From Anaerolineales bacterium (GTDB lineage Bacteria; Chloroflexota; Anaerolineae; Anaerolineales; UBA6663): a stretch of 35,725 bases of DNA. The position numbers were made by a program, and so were the translations under genes. The notes under the pieces are model-generated. The model searched no databases and was not told the origin of the DNA. It was given only the letters and a program-made list of their open reading frames with translations. The stretch is from positions 1 to 35,725 of the forward strand of contig JAEURK010000398.1 of NCBI GenBank assembly GCA_016789175.1. Reading direction: 5' to 3'. Shown here one piece after another: positions 1 through 7,749 of the stretch. How positions within the stretch are numbered: position 1 is the first letter of the stretch; the number at the start of each line of letters is the position of its first letter.

Positions 1-219
1 ACGGGCCGCAAGATTCAGCAGGACGGTCAGGAGAATACTGATCACAATCGACGACGCCAAGGGGATCGAGACACGAAACCCCTCGCCGCCGAAGATGAAG
101 TCACCCGGCAAGCGGCCGAGCGGCAGATTGAGACGGGCCAGGCCCCAGACCAAACCGCCGATCACAGCGATCGCCAGCCCGACGATGACGAGCCAACGCC
201 CCCACTGGGCTGCATCCAT
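1..219 (-). CDS. DUF2905 family small membrane protein (3' end outside window)
   Basis: The frame reads 73 codons from ATG at 219 and is still open at the window edge. The product starts MDAAQWGRWLVIVGLAI and has two hydrophobic segments, about residues 9-27 and 52-70, separated by a loop with LPLGRLPGDFIFGG. This loop and the two-helix layout are the pattern of DUF2905, a family of about 70 residues, so only a few residues should be missing. The start lies 10 nt after the ruvB stop, and a GGAG ribosome site at 226-229 directly follows and touches that stop (TAGGAG), so the two genes are very likely co-transcribed and coupled. DUF2905 genes often sit beside ruvB; their function is unknown. 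Confidence 0.85.
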   Translation of the reverse strand, partial: MDAAQWGRWLVIVGLAIAVIGGLVWGLARLNLPLGRLPGDFIFGGEGFRVSIPLASSIVISILLTVLLNLAAR

Positions 220-229
220 GGCGGCGCTC

Positions 230-1255
230 CTACATTAACCGGGGCTGATCCCCGGCGGCCGGCGGCTCGATACCGAGGTGGACATACGCCGAGCGTGTCA
301 CGGTGCGTCCGCGCGGGGTACGATCGAGGAAGCCCTTTTGCAGCAGATAGGGCTCGACCACGTCCATGATCGTGTCGGCCTCTTCGCTGATGGCGGCCGC
401 GATCGTCTCCAGGCCGACCGGACCGCCGCCGTATTTCTCGATGATGGCGCGCAGCACGCGGCGATCGATTTCGTCGAGCCCGAGCGGGTCGACCTCGAGC
501 AGGGTGAGCGCCTCGGCCGCCACAGTCTGCGTGATCACGCCCGCCGCGCGCACCTGCGCGTAGTCGCGCACGCGTTTGAGCAGGCGGAGGGCGACGCGCG
601 GCGTCCCACGCGCGCGGCGGGCCACCTCGGAAACCCCGCCCGGCTCGGCCGACACATCCAGCAGACGCGCCGCCCGACCGACGATCGACTCCATCGCGGG
701 TTGGTCGTAATAGTCCAACCGGAAGGTCGCCCCGAAACGGGCCCGGAGAGGCGCCGTCATCAGGGCCAGGCGCGTGGTTGCCCCGATCACAGTGAAGCGT
801 GGGAGCGAGAGGCGGATGCTGCGGGCGCTGGGGCCTTTGCCGATGACGATGTCGAGCGCGAAGTCCTCCATCGCCGGGTACAGCACCTCCTCGATCGCGC
901 GCCCGAGACGATGAATCTCGTCGATGAACAGGATATCGCCGGCCCGCAGGTTGGTCAGGATCGAGGCCAGGTCGCCCGGGCGCTCGATGGCCGGGCCGGC
1001 CGTCACCTTGACGTTGACGCCCATCTCGTTGGCGATGACGTGTGACAGCGTCGTCTTGCCCAGGCCCGGTGGGCCGTAGAACAGGACATGATCCAGCGAC
1101 TCTTTCCGCCGTCGGGCCGCGTCGATCAGGATGCCGAGGTTTTCGCGGACCTTGTCCTGGCCGACGATGTCGCCCAGGCGTTTGGGGCGCAGCGCGTAGT
1201 CGACGTCGTCGGGTTTGTGTTCCGGCCCCAACAGACGCTCATTTGTTTCAGTCAT
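230..1255 (-). CDS. ruvB: Holliday junction branch migration helicase RuvB
   Basis: This encodes 341 residues, normal for RuvB, the AAA+ hexameric motor that works with RuvA and RuvC to move and resolve Holliday junctions during recombination repair. Visible motifs are Walker [10 protein letters not shown] (61-69), Walker B with DEIHR (112-116), sensor 1 GATTR (158-162) and an arginine-finger region APLRARFG (168-175). The C-terminal winged-helix domain ends with the typical FLDRTPRGR. The frame is open for 26 codons upstream, but I chose ATG at 1255 because the protein then begins MTETNERLL, like the family, and because a TATAAT box ends 7 nt before it. There is no Shine-Dalgarno site, which suggests a leaderless message. 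DUF2905 follows; ruvA and ruvC are not in the window. Confidence 0.97.
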   Translation of the reverse strand: MTETNERLLGPEHKPDDVDYALRPKRLGDIVGQDKVRENLGILIDAARRRKESLDHVLFYGPPGLGKTTLSHVIANEMGVNVKVTAGPAIERPGDLASILTNLRAGDILFIDEIHRLGRAIEEVLYPAMEDFALDIVIGKGPSARSIRLSLPRFTVIGATTRLALMTAPLRARFGATFRLDYYDQPAMESIVGRAARLLDVSAEPGGVSEVARRARGTPRVALRLLKRVRDYAQVRAAGVITQTVAAEALTLLEVDPLGLDEIDRRVLRAIIEKYGGGPVGLETIAAAISEEADTIMDVVEPYLLQKGFLDRTPRGRTVTRSAYVHLGIEPPAAGDQPRLM

Positions 1256-1262
1256 TGTGGCG

Positions 1263-1268
1263 ATTATA
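1263..1268 (-). promoter_or_regulatory. -10 box for ruvB, leaderless-type spacing
   Basis: TATAAT on the minus strand is followed by CGCCACA and then the ruvB ATG, a 7-nt gap. Transcription would start at or within a base or two of the start codon. No convincing -35 hexamer was found at 16-18 nt upstream. Confidence 0.6.
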
Positions 1269-1360
1269 CGCGGAGCGCGGCGGAGTGCGAGGGGCGTGAG
1301 GCGAAGAGCGCGACTCGTCGATGTGTCACCCACACAGGCGGGTCCTGGCGGCGAGGCAGT

Positions 1361-1492
1361 GGGCCCGAAGGATCGCCCATCGGACTCGCCTGCCGCTCCG
1401 CTATAGCCCGCCCGGCCAACACGTCTGAAGGGAGATCCTTCGCGCCCTCACCATGCCCGGCCCACGACGCGCCTGGGGCGCTCTGGATGACA
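1361..1492 (+). repeat. Dispersed intergenic repeat, copy A
   Basis: This copy opens with GGGCCCGAAGGATCGCCCA, which also occurs at 1869. It then carries GGAGATCCTTCGCGCCCTCA (1431-1450, also at 1940-1959) and ends with GCGCTCTGGATGACA. The opening part is an inverted relative of the GGAGATCCTTCG part, so the unit can fold back on itself. It belongs to the same family as the copies at 1629-2052, 10751-10843 and 10928-11107. Confidence 0.75.
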
Positions 1493-1628
1493 TGGGGCGC
1501 AGGGGGTGCGCGGGGCGTCGTTGGTGTCAGACCCGGCATGACGCCGCTCGTTGGCCGTGCACCACGCGCCGAGTCGCGCCAGTGGTCATCCGTATCGCCG
1601 CGCGCGGCATCGCGCTCCTTGTCGTCCG

Positions 1629-2052
1629 TGTCATCCAGAGAGTGGATGGGCGGCGCCGAAACGGCGGGCGAGAAACGGCGGGAGGCCTGTGTTTCGCTGA
1701 GACCCGGTGGCGCGCTCGTAAGGGCGGCGCTTGTCGCCGCCCTGTGGGTCGTGGCGAGCGCCGGACAGGCAAGGCCTACTCAGGGCCGGCACTGCATCGA
1801 CCGCAGAGTCGAGCACGTTTTGTTTCTCAGTAGGGCCCGAGACGTCCCGGACCTATCGACAAGCGTACGGGCCCGAAGGATCGCCCATCGGACTCGCACG
1901 TCTTGGAACAATCGGCCGAGCGGGCCGAGGCACCTGAAAGGAGATCCTTCGCGCCCTCACCGGGCCCGGACCACGAGGCGCCTGAAGCGCTCCTGAGGAC
2001 GGATCCGCCTCGCCCGCCGTTTTGGCGCCGCCCATCCACTCTCTGGATGACG
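1629..2052. mobile_element. 424-bp element with 43-bp terminal inverted repeats (MITE-like)
   Basis: The left arm at 1630-1672 and the right arm at 2009-2051 are inverted copies matching at 42 of 43 positions. They begin GTCATCCAGAGAGTGGATGG on the left and end CTCTGGATGAC on the right. The interior of about 336 bp repeats the family motifs GGGCCCGAAGGATCGCCCA (1869) and GGAGATCCTTCGCGCCCTCA (1940) and has no plausible gene. The left flank TCGTCCGTGTCATCCAGAG (1622-1640) recurs at 10921-10939. Long matched ends without a transposase suggest a non-autonomous element or a large structured repeat; actual mobility is not shown. Confidence 0.6.
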
Positions 2053-2117
2053 CGGAAGATAGGCGATACCAGACGTCGAGCACCCTGCGCTCTCCCCTCT
2101 ACGCTCCCCACTGCGGT

Positions 2118-2123
2118 TACAAT
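2118..2123 (+). promoter_or_regulatory. -10 box candidate for upp
   Basis: TACAAT lies 27 nt before the upp ATG. Unlike most promoters in the window this leaves room for a short leader, and a GGAG site (2141-2144) sits 6 nt before the start, so upp looks Shine-Dalgarno led. Confidence 0.45.
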
Positions 2124-2150
2124 CGGGCCAATCTCACCTCGGAGCACCCC

Positions 2151-2780
2151 ATGAGCGTCAACGTCTTTCCATCCAAACACCCGCTGGTGGCGCACAAGCT
2201 TGCCCTGTTGCGCAGCGTCGACACCAAGCCGAAGAAGTTCCGCGAGCTGGTGCGCGAGATCGCCATCTTGCTGGCGGCCGAGGCGACAGCCGATCTCGAT
2301 CTCAAGTCGGTCGAGGTGACGACGCCCATGGGCCAAACGACCGGCCATGAGCTGACGTATGACATCGGGCTTGTGCCGATCCTGCGCGCCGGACTTGGCA
2401 TGGTCGAAGGCGTGTGGGAGATGATCCCCCAGGCGGAGGTCTGGCACATCGGCCTCAAGCGCAATGAGCGCACCCTGGAGCCGATGCAGTACTACGCCGT
2501 CAAGCCGGTCGAACCGCACGTGCAGGTCTGCCTGATCCTCGACCCGATGCTGGCGACCGGCGGCTCGGCCTCGGCCGCGATCACGCTGCTCAAATCCTGG
2601 GGCGTCAAACGCGTCAAGTACCTGGGGCTGATCGCCGCACCCGAGGGCATCGCCCGCCTGCAGACCGACCATCCGGATGTGCCGATCCATGTCGGCGCGG
2701 TCGACAGTCACCTCAACGAGGTCGGCTACATCGTCCCCGGCCTCGGCGACGCCGGCGATCGCCAGTTCGGCACAGCATAA
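2151..2780 (+). CDS. upp: Uracil phosphoribosyltransferase
   Basis: The product has 209 residues, the usual length for this enzyme, which makes UMP from uracil and PRPP in pyrimidine salvage in the cytoplasm. The N-terminus [20 protein letters not shown] is typical. The PRPP-binding loop is visible as [16 protein letters not shown], and the C-terminus [16 protein letters not shown] carries the uracil-binding signature. The frame extends 43 codons upstream through the repeat region, but ATG at 2151 matches the family start and has GGAG six bases before it. The sugar-phosphate transferase gene starts 82 nt downstream on the same strand and could be co-transcribed. Confidence 0.97.
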   Translation: MSVNVFPSKHPLVAHKLALLRSVDTKPKKFRELVREIAILLAAEATADLDLKSVEVTTPMGQTTGHELTYDIGLVPILRAGLGMVEGVWEMIPQAEVWHIGLKRNERTLEPMQYYAVKPVEPHVQVCLILDPMLATGGSASAAITLLKSWGVKRVKYLGLIAAPEGIARLQTDHPDVPIHVGAVDSHLNEVGYIVPGLGDAGDRQFGTA

Positions 2781-2816
2781 GGCTGAGAAGTGAGGAGGGA
2801 ATGGAGAGGAGTGTCG

Positions 2817-2844
2817 CTCCTCCCTCCTCCCTCCTCCCTCCTCG
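2817..2844 (+). repeat. Four tandem CTCCTCC heptamers in a polypyrimidine tract
   Basis: Units at 2817, 2824 and 2831 are identical; the fourth (2838) ends in G instead of C. The tract lies between upp and the next gene, 18 nt before its ATG, and follows a purine-rich segment (GAGGAGGGAATGGAGAGGAG, 2793-2812) that can pair with it. It could form a hairpin or an unusual helix and is prone to slipped replication. Confidence 0.7.
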
Positions 2845-2862
2845 CTCTTCCTTCTTCCCCAG

Positions 2863-3900
2863 ATGCTCCCCCTGATCACCTTCGTCGTCGCGCTCGGCCT
2901 CAGCGTCGCCGGGACGCTGCTGGGCCTGTGGGCCGGCCGACGATTCGGGATCATGCAGGTGCCCGGTGGTCGCCGTCTACACCGACGACCGGTGTCACGC
3001 CTTGGTGGGCTGGCGCTCCTGGTCGGCTTCTGCGGCACCGGGCTGGGCCTGTACCTCCTCGCCCCGTTGCCCGAAGACGTGAACCTGCGCCTGCCGTTGC
3101 TCGGGGCACTGGCCGGCACCGCCTTCGCGACCCTGTGGGGATTGGCCGACGACTGGCTCGAATTGAGCGCCGGTCCGCAGTTCCTGTTGCAGGCCGTCAC
3201 CGCCCTGATCGCGATCGCGGCCGACCTGGTGATCGGCGAGGTGACGCTACCGGCCGCCCTCAACTTCGGCGGCCCGATCGACTTTGGCTGGTACGTCAGC
3301 CTGCCGCTGACCGTGTTCTGGGTGATGGGGATGATGAACACCGTCAACTGGCTGGACGGTCTGGACGGTCTGGCGGTCGGCGTCGCCGCGATTGCGGCGG
3401 CCTGCTTCGCCGCGCACTCCCACTACAACCTGCAGCAGGAGGAGGTCGCCCTATTCTCGCTCGCGCTCTCCGGAGCCTGCGTCGGCTTCCTGCTCTTCAA
3501 TTTCCACCCGGCCCGGATCTTCCTCGGCTCGGCCGGAGCCATGGGCCTGGGCTTCGCGCTGGCCGCGCTCTCGATCATCGCGCCGGCGCGCGTGATGACC
3601 GCCTTGCTGGTGCTCGCGATCCCGATCGCGGACGTGGCCTTCCAGATCGTCGACCGCTGGCGCCGCGGCCAATCCCCGTTGCGCGGTGATCGCGGACACA
3701 TCCACTTCCGATTGTCGGATCTCGGTCTGCCGCAGCGCCCGATCGTGTTGAGTTATTACGCCGTGTGCAGTGTCTATGGCCTGGCAGCGCTGTGGATCGA
3801 GTCGCGCTGGCTCAAGGTCGGGATCTTCGTGGGACTGGTCGTGGTCGTGTTCGGGGTGCTGACCTGGCTCCGCAGCCGCCAGGCCGCTCCTGCGAGCTAG
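2863..3900 (+). CDS. WecA/MraY-family undecaprenyl-phosphate sugar-1-phosphate transferase
   Basis: This 345-residue polytopic membrane protein should transfer a sugar-1-phosphate from a UDP-sugar to undecaprenyl phosphate, the first step in building a wall polymer or surface glycan. Family motifs are LHRRPVSRLGGLA near residues 39-51, GLADDW with the Asp pair D96/D97, NTVNWLDGLDGLA (159-171) and the cytoplasmic RGDRGHIHFRL with H279 and H281. The HxH motif favours WecA/TagO over MraY. About ten hydrophobic segments are visible. The ATG at 2863 follows a CTCCTCC tandem tract and has no Shine-Dalgarno site, so its expression signal is unclear; it may be carried on the upp transcript. Its stop overlaps that of the convergent next gene in a shared CTAG. 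The sugar cannot be told from sequence. Confidence 0.9.
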   Translation: MLPLITFVVALGLSVAGTLLGLWAGRRFGIMQVPGGRRLHRRPVSRLGGLALLVGFCGTGLGLYLLAPLPEDVNLRLPLLGALAGTAFATLWGLADDWLELSAGPQFLLQAVTALIAIAADLVIGEVTLPAALNFGGPIDFGWYVSLPLTVFWVMGMMNTVNWLDGLDGLAVGVAAIAAACFAAHSHYNLQQEEVALFSLALSGACVGFLLFNFHPARIFLGSAGAMGLGFALAALSIIAPARVMTALLVLAIPIADVAFQIVDRWRRGQSPLRGDRGHIHFRLSDLGLPQRPIVLSYYAVCSVYGLAALWIESRWLKVGIFVGLVVVVFGVLTWLRSRQAAPAS

Positions 3901-4655
3901 TACTCCACTCGCAACCCGGTCAGGTGGATCAGCAGACGCTCGAGCACCCAGATCACGGGCAGCGCCAGGGCATTGATGAACAACGCCACGCTGAGTGCGC
4001 CCGCCAGGGCCGCGGTGGCGCCCAAAGCCGGCGTCGTCAGCCATTCGGCGAGCAGCCCGCCGAAGCCCGCCCAGGTCAGTACGCCGATCAATATCACCAC
4101 CAGTCCGACCGCCGGCAACCACGCACGCTGATCGGACCGCGATGGCAGCATGGCGTTGCCCACCGCAAAGAGCAAATACAACCACAGCCAGGCGTCCGGC
4201 GCGCCAAACACCGCGGGCAGTCCACTCACGGCCGTGGCCATGTCACCGCTCACGAAGGCGGCGCCGACGGGCGCAAGCCCCAGAAGCGCCGAGCCGACCC
4301 ACCCCAGCATGGCTGCGCCGACCAGCAGCGGCGCGGCGCCGATCAAGGCCTCGCGCACGATATCGGTGCGCTCCGTCTCGACAAACCCGAGCCGCAGATG
4401 TCCGTCTGTCGTGCGCTCCGGGAAGACCGAGAACCGCCCGGTCCGCACGCCCAGCACGGTGGCGACCACCCAGTGGCTGGCCTCGTGCAGCACAACGCCG
4501 GGCAGCATCGTGAGGGAGTACGTGATCATGGCCACATCCGGATCGCGAAAGATCAGGAGCCAGATGCCCTGCAGATGGCGGTTGATCCAGCGCTCGGTGA
4601 GGACCAGGCTGACCAATACGGCAGCCAGGGCCAGGATCGGGAAGAGCGTGGGCAT
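3897..4655 (-). CDS. Polytopic membrane protein with HEXXH motif (putative zinc metalloprotease-like)
   Basis: The product has 252 residues and about six hydrophobic segments. In the second one it carries VVLHEASHWVVATVLG, with H57-E58-x-x-H61 in a membrane context and a following LGVRTGRFSVFP. This resembles the first zinc-binding helix of site-2 (M50-type) intramembrane proteases. I do not see a clear NPDG-type second motif, so activity is uncertain. The gene is last in the minus-strand run, 98 nt after the methyltransferase stop. A TAAAGT box at 4665-4670 lies 9 nt before the ATG, so it may have its own leaderless start. It overlaps the stop of the convergent transferase gene by 4 nt. It could also be a non-catalytic relative of unknown function. 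Confidence 0.7.
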   Translation of the reverse strand: MPTLFPILALAAVLVSLVLTERWINRHLQGIWLLIFRDPDVAMITYSLTMLPGVVLHEASHWVVATVLGVRTGRFSVFPERTTDGHLRLGFVETERTDIVREALIGAAPLLVGAAMLGWVGSALLGLAPVGAAFVSGDMATAVSGLPAVFGAPDAWLWLYLLFAVGNAMLPSRSDQRAWLPAVGLVVILIGVLTWAGFGGLLAEWLTTPALGATAALAGALSVALFINALALPVIWVLERLLIHLTGLRVEY

Positions 4656-4753
4656 AACGGGACCACTTTACAACAGGTCGGTCCGTCGCGCCGCGCACCG
4701 GCCGCGAGCGCGTGACGGCCCGGCCGAAGGTGGAGAAGGACGGCGAATCGCGC

Positions 4754-5500
4754 TCAGCCTGCCCGACCGGCGATCACGATCTGCTGGCGCGAGTCGGTCT
4801 GGAACGGCTTCTCGCCGTAGCCTCCGACTTTGTCGAGCACCCGGTAGCCGGCTCCGGCGATCAGCGCGTCCAATTCTTGCGGAAAGAATTGCCGCATGCG
4901 CAGCCCCAACTCGACTGTCGCCTCACCCGCGCGCTCGAAGCGCCAGACGATGTTGTTGATCTGCGTGGCGCGATCGTAGCGGTTGCGCTCGCTCAATCGC
5001 ACGCTGCCCCCCTCCGGGCCGGGGAAGTCGCCCAGGTCATACCAGCGGCCCGGATCGCGCGCCAGGATCTCGAGCGACGGGTTGAACACGTCGATGATCA
5101 ACCGCCCGCCGGGCGCCAGGTGCCGGCCGATCGTGGCCAGACAGGCCCGGACGTCGTCCGTGGCCTCGAGATGGCAGAGCGAGTTGATGGGAATGAAGAT
5201 CAGGTCGAACGCGGCGGCCAACGCGAAGTCGCGCATATCTGCGCACACCCAACGCACCGTTGCAGCGGCGATGCTCGCCCGGGCCCGGGCCCGGGCGAGC
5301 ATCGCAGGGCTGCGATCGACGCCGACGACATCCAGGCCGCCCAGCGCCAGTGGGATCGAGAGCCGTCCGGTGCCGCAGGCCAGCTCCAGCACGCGGTGCC
5401 CGGCCCGCCCGGCCTGACGCTGATAGAACGCGAGCTCGCCTTTGGCCGGGCCAGCGTGAACACTGTCGTAGAGATCAGGATGCGCGTAGAGGGGATCCAT
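4754..5500 (-). CDS. Class I SAM-dependent methyltransferase
   Basis: The product has 248 residues. The Rossmann methyltransferase core starts with motif I VLELACGTGRLS (37-48), followed by DVVGVDRSPAML with acidic D62 for the ribose of SAM, then WVCADMRDF (84-92) and FDLIFIPINSLCHL. The substrate cannot be predicted; the layout (YDSVHAG leader, short C-terminal sheet) is that of generic small-molecule methyltransferases. The frame is open to 5572, but the extra 24 codons cover the hairpin at 5520-5560, so I chose ATG at 5500 (MDPLYAHPDLYD). No Shine-Dalgarno site is evident. Inside the gene, 5268-5305 is a perfect 38-bp palindrome coding for the MLARARARAS segment. Confidence 0.88.
   Translation of the reverse strand: MDPLYAHPDLYDSVHAGPAKGELAFYQRQAGRAGHRVLELACGTGRLSIPLALGGLDVVGVDRSPAMLARARARASIAAATVRWVCADMRDFALAAAFDLIFIPINSLCHLEATDDVRACLATIGRHLAPGGRLIIDVFNPSLEILARDPGRWYDLGDFPGPEGGSVRLSERNRYDRATQINNIVWRFERAGEATVELGLRMRQFFPQELDALIAGAGYRVLDKVGGYGEKPFQTDSRQQIVIAGRAG
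5268..5305. repeat. Perfect 38-bp palindrome inside the methyltransferase gene
   Basis: The half-site GCGATGCTCGCCCGGGCCC (5268-5286) is followed at once by its exact reverse complement (5287-5305). Both strands therefore encode the same peptide, MLARARARAS. It has no loop and would extrude only as a cruciform or a tight RNA hairpin. Confidence 0.95.
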
Positions 5501-5519
5501 CTTGGGAGCGTGCGAAAGC

Positions 5520-5560
5520 GGGGCACCTGCGGTCGGCTGCGCGCCGGCCGCAGGTGCCCC
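5520..5560 (-). terminator. Hairpin after tpiA, likely intrinsic terminator
   Basis: GGGGCACCTGCGG (5520-5532) pairs perfectly with 5548-5560, and weaker pairing continues into the 15-nt loop. On the minus strand the stem is followed by CGCTTTCG, so the U-tract is poor. It sits in the 82-nt gap between tpiA and the methyltransferase start. Confidence 0.6.
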
Positions 5561-5582
5561 GCCTTGTGTCAAACAGTCACGG

Positions 5583-6338
5583 TCAGGCCGCGGCGCGCAC
5601 GATCACGCCGAAGTCGGCGGCCTTGAGGCTGGCGCCGCCGACCAGGGCGCCATCGATGTCGGGCTGCGCCAACAACTCGGCGGCGTTGGCGGCCGTCACC
5701 GACCCGCCGTACTGGATCCGCAACGCGGCAGCCACGTCGGCGCCGTACAGGCCCGCGATCACGGCGCGGATATGATCGGCGATCACGGCGTTGGCGCCTT
5801 CGGGTGTCGCGGCACGGCCGGTGCCGATCGCCCAGATCGGCTCGTAGGCGATGACGGTCTTGAGCGCGTCGGCGGCCGGGATCTCGGCAAAGGCGGCCTT
5901 TACCTGGCCCGAGACGACAGCGCCGGTCTCACCGGCCTCGTACTGCGCCAGAGTTTCGCCGACACACACGATGGGCGTCAGGCCATGGGTTAGCGCGGCC
6001 CGGGTCTTCTTGTTGACGCTCTCGTCGGTCTCGCCGAAGTACTGACGGCGTTCCGAGTGACCGATGACCACGTACTGGCACAGGCCCTTGAGCATCGGAG
6101 CCGAGACCTCGCCCGTATAGGCGCCGCTGTCGGCCCAGTGCAGGTTCTGAGCGCCCAGGCCGATGCCGCTGCCGGCCAGGACCGGGGCAACCCCGGCCAG
6201 GGCCACGAACGGGGGCACGATGACGCGCTCGACACCGCTGACCGACCCGATCTCTGCGACCAGGGCTTGAGCCAGCGCGACCGCTTCGGCCGGCGTCTTG
6301 TTCATCTTCCAATTGCCGGCGATGATCTTGGTGCGCAT
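5583..6338 (-). CDS. tpiA: Triosephosphate isomerase
   Basis: The product has 251 residues, normal for this TIM-barrel enzyme, which interconverts dihydroxyacetone phosphate and glyceraldehyde-3-phosphate. Catalytic residues are all visible: N9 and K11 in GNWKMNK, H94 in IGHSERR, and E166 in [11 protein letters not shown], which runs into the flexible loop 6. The phosphate-binding GGSV and GALVGGASL near the C-terminus are also present. ATG at 6338 was chosen over an upstream extension because AGGAGG (6344-6349) lies 5 nt before it. It is the third gene of the order gap-pgk-tpiA, 114 nt after pgk, with a nested inverted repeat in the gap and a terminator-like hairpin after its stop. Confidence 0.98.
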   Translation of the reverse strand: MRTKIIAGNWKMNKTPAEAVALAQALVAEIGSVSGVERVIVPPFVALAGVAPVLAGSGIGLGAQNLHWADSGAYTGEVSAPMLKGLCQYVVIGHSERRQYFGETDESVNKKTRAALTHGLTPIVCVGETLAQYEAGETGAVVSGQVKAAFAEIPAADALKTVIAYEPIWAIGTGRAATPEGANAVIADHIRAVIAGLYGADVAAALRIQYGGSVTAANAAELLAQPDIDGALVGGASLKAADFGVIVRAAA

Positions 6339-6363
6339 GGATCCTCCTAGAGAAGAAGCGGAG

Positions 6364-6453
6364 AGCGTGGTGCGGAGAACGTGGAGCGAGGCGCGATCAC
6401 ACACCCGCTTGGAGGCGGCATCGCATCACGCTCCACGCGCCACACACCACGCT
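6364..6453. repeat. Nested inverted repeat between pgk and tpiA
   Basis: AGCGTGGTG (6364-6372) pairs with 6445-6453 and CGTGGAGCG (6380-6388) pairs with 6429-6437, with symmetric 7-nt internal spacers. In the transcript this folds just after the pgk stop (its outer arm touches the stop codon) and could act as a processing or stability element. Confidence 0.6.
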
Positions 6454-7628
6454 TACTTGTCGTTGAGCGCCGCCAGGCCCGGCAGCGTGCGACCTTCGAG
6501 CATCTCGAGGCTGGCGCCGCCACCGGTCGAGATGTGCGTGATCTGCTCGGCCAGCCCGGCCTGCTCGATCGCGGCGACCGAGTCGCCGCCACCGACCACG
6601 GTGGTCGCGCCGCAGCTCGCAACGGCCTGAGCAACCTGATTGGTGCCGGCCGCAAAACGCGGGAACTCGAACACACCCATTGGGCCGTTCCATACGACCA
6701 GGGCACTGCCCTTGAGGGCCTCGGCATAGGCCGCGACGGTCTTGGGGCCGATATCGAGGATACGCCAACCGGCCGGCACGCCGCCGGCGACGTCGATCGT
6801 CTGCGTGGCCGCATTGGCATCAAAGGCATCGGCGATCACGGCATCGACCGGCAAGAGCAGCTTGCCGCCCGCCTTGGCCAGCGTGGCCTGCGCGGTCTCG
6901 AGGCTGGTGGCCTCGACCAGCGAGTCGCCCATCTCGAGGCCCTGAGCCTTGAGGAACGTATTCGCCATGCCGCCGCCGATGAGCACCCTGTCGGCCTTGG
7001 CCAGCAGGTTGTCGATCACGCCGATCTTGTCCGAGATCTTGGCGCCGCCAAGGATGGCGACGTACGGGTGCTTGGGGTTGTCGACCGCGCCGCCAAGGTA
7101 CTCGATTTCCTTCTCCATCAACAGACCGGCCACCGCCGGCAGGTGATGGGCGATGCCCTCGGTCGAGGCATGCGCGCGATGGGCCGAGCCGAAGGCGTCG
7201 TTGACGTAGACGTCGGCCAGCACCGACAGACGCTTGGCGAAGGTCGAGTCATTCTTTTCCTCTTCCGGGTGGAAGCGGACGTTCTCGAGGACGTAGACTT
7301 CGCCGGCCGTGATGACGGCCGCGGCCTCCTCGGCCACGGTGCCGACGCAATCGGGCACGAGCTTGACGGGCTTGCCCAACAGCTGGCTGAGCCGTTCAGC
7401 CGCCGGCTTGAGCGAATACTTGGCCTCGGGGCCGCCCTTGGGTCGACCGAGGTGCGAGGCCAGCAGGAGCGCAGCGCCGTGTTCGAGCAGGTACTGGATC
7501 GTCGGCAGCGCCGCGCGGATGCGCGTGTCGTCGGTGACCACGCCGTCCTTCAACGGGACGTTGAAGTCGACCCGCACGAACACCTTCTTCTTCTTGAAGT
7601 CGATGTCGCGGATGGTTTTCTTGTTCAT
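6453..7628 (-). CDS. pgk: Phosphoglycerate kinase
   Basis: The product has 391 residues, standard for the two-domain kinase that makes ATP from 1,3-bisphosphoglycerate in glycolysis. The N-terminal substrate domain shows [14 protein letters not shown] (16-29), ASHLGRPKG and FHPEEEKND. The nucleotide domain shows [32 protein letters not shown] and the C-terminal [15 protein letters not shown] followed by [18 protein letters not shown] at 7628 has a strong ribosome site, GAGGTGGT (7638-7645), 9 nt before it, which rules out the 13-codon upstream extension. It lies 121 nt after gap with a strong hairpin in the gap. Confidence 0.98.
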   Translation of the reverse strand: MNKKTIRDIDFKKKKVFVRVDFNVPLKDGVVTDDTRIRAALPTIQYLLEHGAALLLASHLGRPKGGPEAKYSLKPAAERLSQLLGKPVKLVPDCVGTVAEEAAAVITAGEVYVLENVRFHPEEEKNDSTFAKRLSVLADVYVNDAFGSAHRAHASTEGIAHHLPAVAGLLMEKEIEYLGGAVDNPKHPYVAILGGAKISDKIGVIDNLLAKADRVLIGGGMANTFLKAQGLEMGDSLVEATSLETAQATLAKAGGKLLLPVDAVIADAFDANAATQTIDVAGGVPAGWRILDIGPKTVAAYAEALKGSALVVWNGPMGVFEFPRFAAGTNQVAQAVASCGATTVVGGGDSVAAIEQAGLAEQITHISTGGGASLEMLEGRTLPGLAALNDK

Positions 7629-7665
7629 GGTGGTTTTACCACCTCGCCGGACCGACAAAGCGCGC

Positions 7666-7717
7666 AAACGGGGTGCTCAAGATGTGGGCTTTGCCCCGCA
7701 TCCGGAGCACCCCGTTT
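7666..7717 (-). terminator. Strong hairpin between gap and pgk (attenuator or terminator)
   Basis: AAACGGGGTGCTC (7666-7678) pairs over 13 bp with 7705-7717. The loop holds a second stem of about 8 bp (GATGTGGG with CCCGCATC-like sequence). On the minus strand it follows the gap stop and is followed by a short U-run at the arm end, so it may terminate part of the gap transcripts before pgk. Confidence 0.65.
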
Positions 7718-7749
7718 TCGCGGATCTTGCCGGTCGTGCCGAGGTTCGA

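Larger units (their letters stand above)
1256..2150. other. 895-nt gene-free region rich in inverted repeats
   Basis: Several frames are open here, as expected at this GC content, but none encodes a recognisable protein. The region holds the ruvB promoter at its left end and the upp promoter at its right end. Between them are a repeat copy at 1361-1492 and the 424-bp inverted-repeat element at 1629-2052. The rest (1493-1628) shows nothing I can name. The same repeat family recurs at 10751-11107. Confidence 0.8.

Noticed and set aside
1629..2052. Insertion sequence
   Set aside because: The ends are well matched but there is no transposase gene between them and no clear target duplication, so it is listed only as MITE-like.
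1827..3347. A 506-codon open frame on the minus strand
   Set aside because: It lies antisense to upp and the WecA-like gene, runs through the repeat element and the pyrimidine tract, and its low-complexity Arg/Gly/Glu product matches no family. Such frames are expected at this GC content.
5501..5572. N-terminal extension of the methyltransferase to 5572
   Set aside because: The added codons coincide with the terminator hairpin after tpiA and form a low-complexity Ala/Gly/Pro stretch.
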